Below are positions 6,277-6,348 of a stretch of 6,348 nucleotides of DNA, piece after piece. The translations under genes were made by a program, and so were the position numbers. The stretch comes from Kiritimatiellia bacterium (lineage in GTDB: Bacteria; Verrucomicrobiota; Kiritimatiellia; UBA8416; SLMC01). A model generated the notes under the pieces. It had not been told where the DNA came from, searched no databases, and was given only the letters and a program-made list of their open reading frames with translations. The stretch is from assembly GCA_007133745.1 (NCBI GenBank), contig SLMC01000053.1, positions 1-6,348 on the forward strand. Direction: 5' to 3'. Positions within the stretch are counted from its first letter, which is position 1. The number at the start of each line of letters is the position of its first letter.

Positions 6277-6348
6277 GTCGCGGACGCGACGGAGCGTGGC
6301 CCTCCAGCCGCAAGGGGAAAACGCCTGCGACATCGCTGGAGGGCCACG
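6277..6348. repeat. Structured palindromic repeat, cut by the window edge
   Basis: GTCGCG (6277-6282) and CGCGAC (6285-6290) form a tight palindrome around GA. Four bases later CGTGGCCCTCCAGC (6295-6308) pairs perfectly with GCTGGAGGGCCACG (6335-6348) across a 26-nt loop. The right arm reaches the last base of the window, so the repeat probably extends beyond it. The form fits a dispersed palindromic intergenic element. No T-run is visible within the window, so a terminator role cannot be judged. Confidence 0.75.

Overview
The window looks like a G+C-rich bacterial chromosome segment. It holds three intact, clearly coding genes, two decayed gene fragments, and repeat-rich, more A+T-rich spacers. 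The gene mix suggests the Planctomycetota-Verrucomicrobiota-Chlamydiota group, perhaps Kiritimatiellota or a relative. The reasons are a large secreted GHL10-type protein with a glutamine-amidotransferase-like insert, an IS110 remnant of a type common there, and several structured intergenic repeats. This placement is recall-based inference; no rRNA or marker gene is present to confirm it.

Layout: bases 1-350 are a gene-free leader with a bulged 21-bp inverted repeat (7-77), a degenerate 9-bp tandem stretch (78-113) and a weak promoter candidate (301-331). It leads into a well-supported CCA-adding enzyme/poly(A) polymerase family gene with an HD domain (351-1724, +). Bases 1725-2959 form a graveyard. 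It contains a C-terminal fragment of an IS110-family transposase (about 1821-2128, +) and a repeat-bearing spacer. Next come a C-terminal fragment of an M20 amidohydrolase of the AbgB type (about 2233-2789, +), a weak terminator-like hairpin (2811-2829), and a short coding-looking scrap running up to the next gene. Both pseudogenes carry a single frameshift that would be repaired by adding one G after the same CCGGG context.

The right half is read leftward. A cysteine hydrolase of the isochorismatase family (5631-6170, -) is followed, after a 181-bp spacer with a striking GT/CA-rich long hairpin (5491-5552), by an 829-residue exported GHL10 family protein (2960-5449, -). The two could be co-transcribed, but the spacer is long and structured, so they may be separate units. 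The window ends inside another structured repeat: a short palindrome at 6277-6290 and a perfect 14-bp inverted repeat at 6295-6348.

The intact genes do not form an obvious pathway. One matures tRNA 3' ends, one probably acts on a glycan or peptidoglycan-type substrate outside the cytoplasm, and one is a small soluble hydrolase of unknown substrate. I see no convincing new multi-gene system. The items most worth a second look are the paired frameshifts, the domain architecture of the GHL10 protein, and the hairpin repeats, which can be tested for dispersal in the genome.
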